From positions 15,319,001-15,383,000 of the forward strand of contig OX387205.1 of the NCBI GenBank assembly GCA_947561715.1: a DNA stretch of 64,000 nt, read 5' to 3'. The translations under genes and the position numbers were made by a program. Within the stretch, counting starts at the first letter, position 1. Each line of letters begins with the position of its first letter. Positions 61,401 to 64,000 of the stretch are shown piece by piece. The notes under the pieces are model-generated. The model was not told where the DNA came from, made no database searches, and saw only the letters and a list, made by a program, of their open reading frames with translations. This DNA is from Ascidia mentula. Its lineage: Eukaryota > Chordata > Ascidiacea > Phlebobranchia > Ascidiidae.

Positions 61401-63508
61401 GTAAATGTGCACATCAAGATTTTCTTTTATGCTTCTTGCTGTATATAAATCCCTCCCTGCTTCAGCCATTTGTGCTTTCATAAACCAAACTCGAACCAGA
61501 CCCAAACTGCATTGCTGTATGTTGAATTTATCACATTAATTTTGAATACAACTTGATTTTTTGTTATACAACTTGTGTGTGTGTGCCATAGGCCAGGTTG
61601 AGCGTACAGTAATTTACCACTGATATGTTTTATTGCCAGCATGTTCAGGGACCGTGTCGTATTCGCCAGAGAAATGTTAAGTAGTAAAAAAGGATAAATT
61701 CTTGTGCACAAGATAGGTGTATATTGAGAAAGGTGATGAGGCCAAGTATATTTTATCATGATATGAAGCCTGGATGGAAACAAAAGTAGTTTGTGATGAA
61801 ACCAATTTTTTGGTTTTTGAAAAGATCTAACCTGCCTTTGTCCATAGAAATGGAGAAAGTGCATTCCAAGCAAAGTGGGCTGAAACCTGTGCAACAGCAC
61901 CATATAGTAAGTGATGTTTCTTCAAATGTGCTGTTGTTTGCCACAAACTTATGTTGTGTTATACTTGAAGGTAAGTGGCCACCAAATGCCATCGCAGCAA
62001 TTCCAACTCAACAACAACCAAACTCTTGTTCCGTCGAACTCTATGCAACAGGTAGTCTTACAGTGGCACATTTTATATGGTAGTAAGTGGCACAGCTTCA
62101 GGATTTTGACCACAACCACTTGATAGGTTGGAAAACACAACTCTGCAAACCTTGTACTACCCCACCATATAGAAGCTGTCCAAAATGTTCCTATGATGCC
62201 TCAAGTTCTCACCAGTGACAAAGGAGTCCATCCCTCCCTACCAGTGGCAAGCGTGAAGGAAATACCACATCAGTCTGACATAATTACACAAAACCCCACA
62301 TCCATGGTAAGAATGTTTGTTTGATATGAGTAAGATCAACATATGTGAGTTATTCAACCAAACATTCATACCCCTTCCTCCGAATCAGGTTACCCAGTCT
62401 CCGACCATCCAGCAACCACATGCCAGAAACCCGAACAAAAGCAATGGACAAACTCACACTGATTCAATCATGAGCCAATCACTAACCTCCCCAGATGAGC
62501 CCCAAGCTAAGGAACCATTGGCAACGAGCAAACCAACAATAGAGGAATCAAGAATGTTGAGTGCCAGCAAAAAAGTAACCATTCTTTGTATTGAATATTA
62601 TTGTAATATTGCCATAGATATTTGGTTTCTCTGAAGATTATGTAGTGTTTTTATTGTGAATATATTATTTTAGGCTGAGTTTAAGATGAAAAATCGGAGT
62701 TCATGGAGCAATCTCGGCTGGGGAGCGAAACCTGTTGTAGGTGGAAATACTGGGCCTGGAATGGGTGGAATGCCCCCCCAACTTCCGAGACCCACCAATG
62801 CAGCTGGAAGTTTTGAGACTTTTAAGCGTCAGGCAGAGGAGAGAAAGGCCTTGGAGAGTTTAATGAAACAACATGAGCAGCGGAGAATGGAGGAAACAGA
62901 ACATGAAAAAATGAAAATGGACAGGGGCAGGTGAGAGGTTTCACCCATTAAATTCACGCTAGTATCACAACCAAGCATGGAACATTCCTGCGTTTAAGTC
63001 TACCACTAAGATGGTTGTGATACCAAATAGTTGTTTTTGACGAAATGACAGATTTTTCAAATTTAAAGCAAAGGTTTTTTTTCCTCGCGTATGTATAAGC
63101 CTTAGTAAAACTTTACCTGAGCTTCTGAAACAAGTTTTTACTGACGATAATTCCCATTGTTTACAAACGTGACCATTACATTTCAAACTTAACGAAAAAG
63201 CAAGTTAATTTTTTTGTTTATTTGCTCTCAGTTTGTAAATATTTTATTCGTGATCATGAATTTGTCTTTGGTTAAGAATACGAGAGGAACGCGAGGTTTT
63301 GGATGCTACACGGCGCAAGACAGCGGCTAATGAAGCGATGCCAAACAATCCGCCAGTGGGGGCTGGTGAGTCAGGCGAAACTGAGAAACACGATAAAATT
63401 GCCCGCATGAGGGAGCAACAGAGACTACGTAGAAAACAGATGGCAGGACAAATAGACATGAACCAACAATCTGATATTATGAAAAAATTTGAAGAAAATA
63501 TAATGTGA
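55488..63508 (+). CDS. BRD4: BET double-bromodomain protein with BRD4-type C-terminal motif
   Basis: A nuclear acetyl-histone reader that recruits P-TEFb. Twenty-two exons fit, starting 55488-55514, 55571-55753, 55829-55966, 56017-56202, 56262-56414, 56604-56891, 56964-57059, 57131-57249, 57308-57436, 57492-57732 and 57801-57920. They continue 58222-58385, 58503-58683, 58753-58888, 59778-59891, 60492-60605, 61848-61906, 61998-62051, 62127-62306, 62389-62574, 62674-62930 and 63277-63508. The long form is about 1,118 residues. Bromodomain 1 has [20 protein letters not shown] and [10 protein letters not shown]; bromodomain 2 has [20 protein letters not shown] and [16 protein letters not shown]. 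The ET domain ([20 protein letters not shown], then [18 protein letters not shown]) and a Ser-rich stretch follow. The tail ends [20 protein letters not shown], then FEENIM, like the BRD4 P-TEFb-binding motif. Reading through exon 16 stops at TAA 60611 (SESGS), giving a 798-residue BRD2/3-like form. Confidence 0.95.
58973..59723 (+). mobile_element. GGCGTATCC-family DNA element, copy 2 (751 bp)
   Basis: Ends read CACAGGCGTATCCAGG and, inverted, CATGGGCGTATCCAGG. It is similar over its full length to copy 1 (35594-36319), for example sharing AACGGTGGCTTCCTGG and GCATGCGGTGGTCTTCTAGT. The flanking octamers (TTGCCATT and TTGCTAAA) match only partly, so a target duplication is not shown. It lies in the BET intron before the exon at 59778. 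Confidence 0.88.
60614..61847 (+). other. BET intron 16, also the 3' UTR of the short isoform
   Basis: No ORF or repeat is seen. AATAAAC and similar motifs are weak here; I could not place a definite polyadenylation signal for the short form. Confidence 0.45.
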
Positions 63509-64000
63509 TAACGGCTGTATAGGTGGCTCCGCTTTCACATTCTAACACTCTTGTTATGTCACTAACCTGGTTGTTAACGCGGTTGCCACGCAACGTGCTA
63601 AATCGACGCATTATAGCTAACATTGTGACATCACACACAAAAATAAGATAATCTCGGATACTTTTTCGACCGCCCTTTCATTGTGTGTGTGCCACGTAGA
63701 CGAATGTGATTGGACGAATTTTTTAATTTATTCGCAATTTGTTAGGTAGGGACATCCCCTTTCTGTTACAATTCTTGTTCTTTTGCCGCTTTTTTTGTTT
63801 TTTTTACGTTCTTGTCGCAAGCAACCGTTTATTTGTCGCACAGCAAACGGGACAATAAACTCCGTTCTACAAGTATACAATAATGACATCACAGAACAGT
63901 TCGAGCTTGTGTAGTGGAATTATTAGAATAGTAAGATTTATTCATTGGTCATAGTTTTTCGTCCAGAAGATGTCTTGAAATGTGAAGTTGAAACGAAAGA
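63509..64000. other. 3' flank of the BET gene, nothing recognised
   Basis: ACAATAAAC near 63850 is a plausible polyadenylation signal. No further gene starts in the window. Confidence 0.5.

Overview
This is eukaryotic genomic DNA: AT-rich, with compact multi-exon genes, introns often only 50-400 bases long, and proteins that resemble chordate families. The gene set (a BET bromodomain protein with a BRD4-type tail, WDR5, FBXO9, HSD17B7, COX16, RPL28, MRPS28, SLC37A4, DPP7, tektin-like and C7orf57-like ciliary proteins, a MOXD1-like monooxygenase), the compactness and the 3' splice sites placed just before several start codons (as expected for spliced-leader trans-splicing) suggest a tunicate such as Ciona. 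That assignment is inference; no species could be confirmed. Exon structures were assigned by hand from splice signals, reading phase and remembered family proteins. In nearly all recognised genes the summed exons are a multiple of three.

Layout, 1-16 kb: the 3' part of a guanylate kinase gene (+); an anonymous ORF; a C7orf57-like gene (-); a tentative small gene (-); then a MOXD1-like copper monooxygenase (+) with an in-frame TAA in exon 2, whose last intron carries an intact antisense LINE; and a small two-exon gene.

16-31 kb: an F-box/leucine-rich-repeat gene (+), a beta-1,4-galactosyltransferase (+), a 2.07-kb terminal-inverted-repeat element, FBXO9 (+) tail-to-tail with HSD17B7 (-), and COX16 (-) directly upstream of HSD17B7.

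31-47 kb: RPL28 (-), SLC37A4 (+), a rhodopsin-like receptor with a tandem-repeat tail (+), MRPS28 (-) with possible upstream cistron exons ending 2 bases before its ATG, and a tektin-like CCDC105/TEKTL1 gene (-).

47-64 kb: DPP7 (+), WDR5 (-) and, divergently, a BET gene (+) that can end early (BRD2/3-like) or splice on to a BRD4-type C-terminal motif.

The accessory layer is DNA transposons and hairpins, almost all in introns: four insertions with perfect 8-bp target duplications of hAT type, three members of one GGCGTATCC-ended family, a 2-kb element with ~110-bp terminal repeats, and two long near-perfect palindromes. The genes are mostly unrelated housekeeping or ciliary functions. Possible functional couplings are operon-like tandem pairs (COX16-HSD17B7 and MRPS28 with its upstream exons) and the divergent chromatin pair WDR5/BET. 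I found no CRISPR, rRNA or convincing intact tRNA gene.
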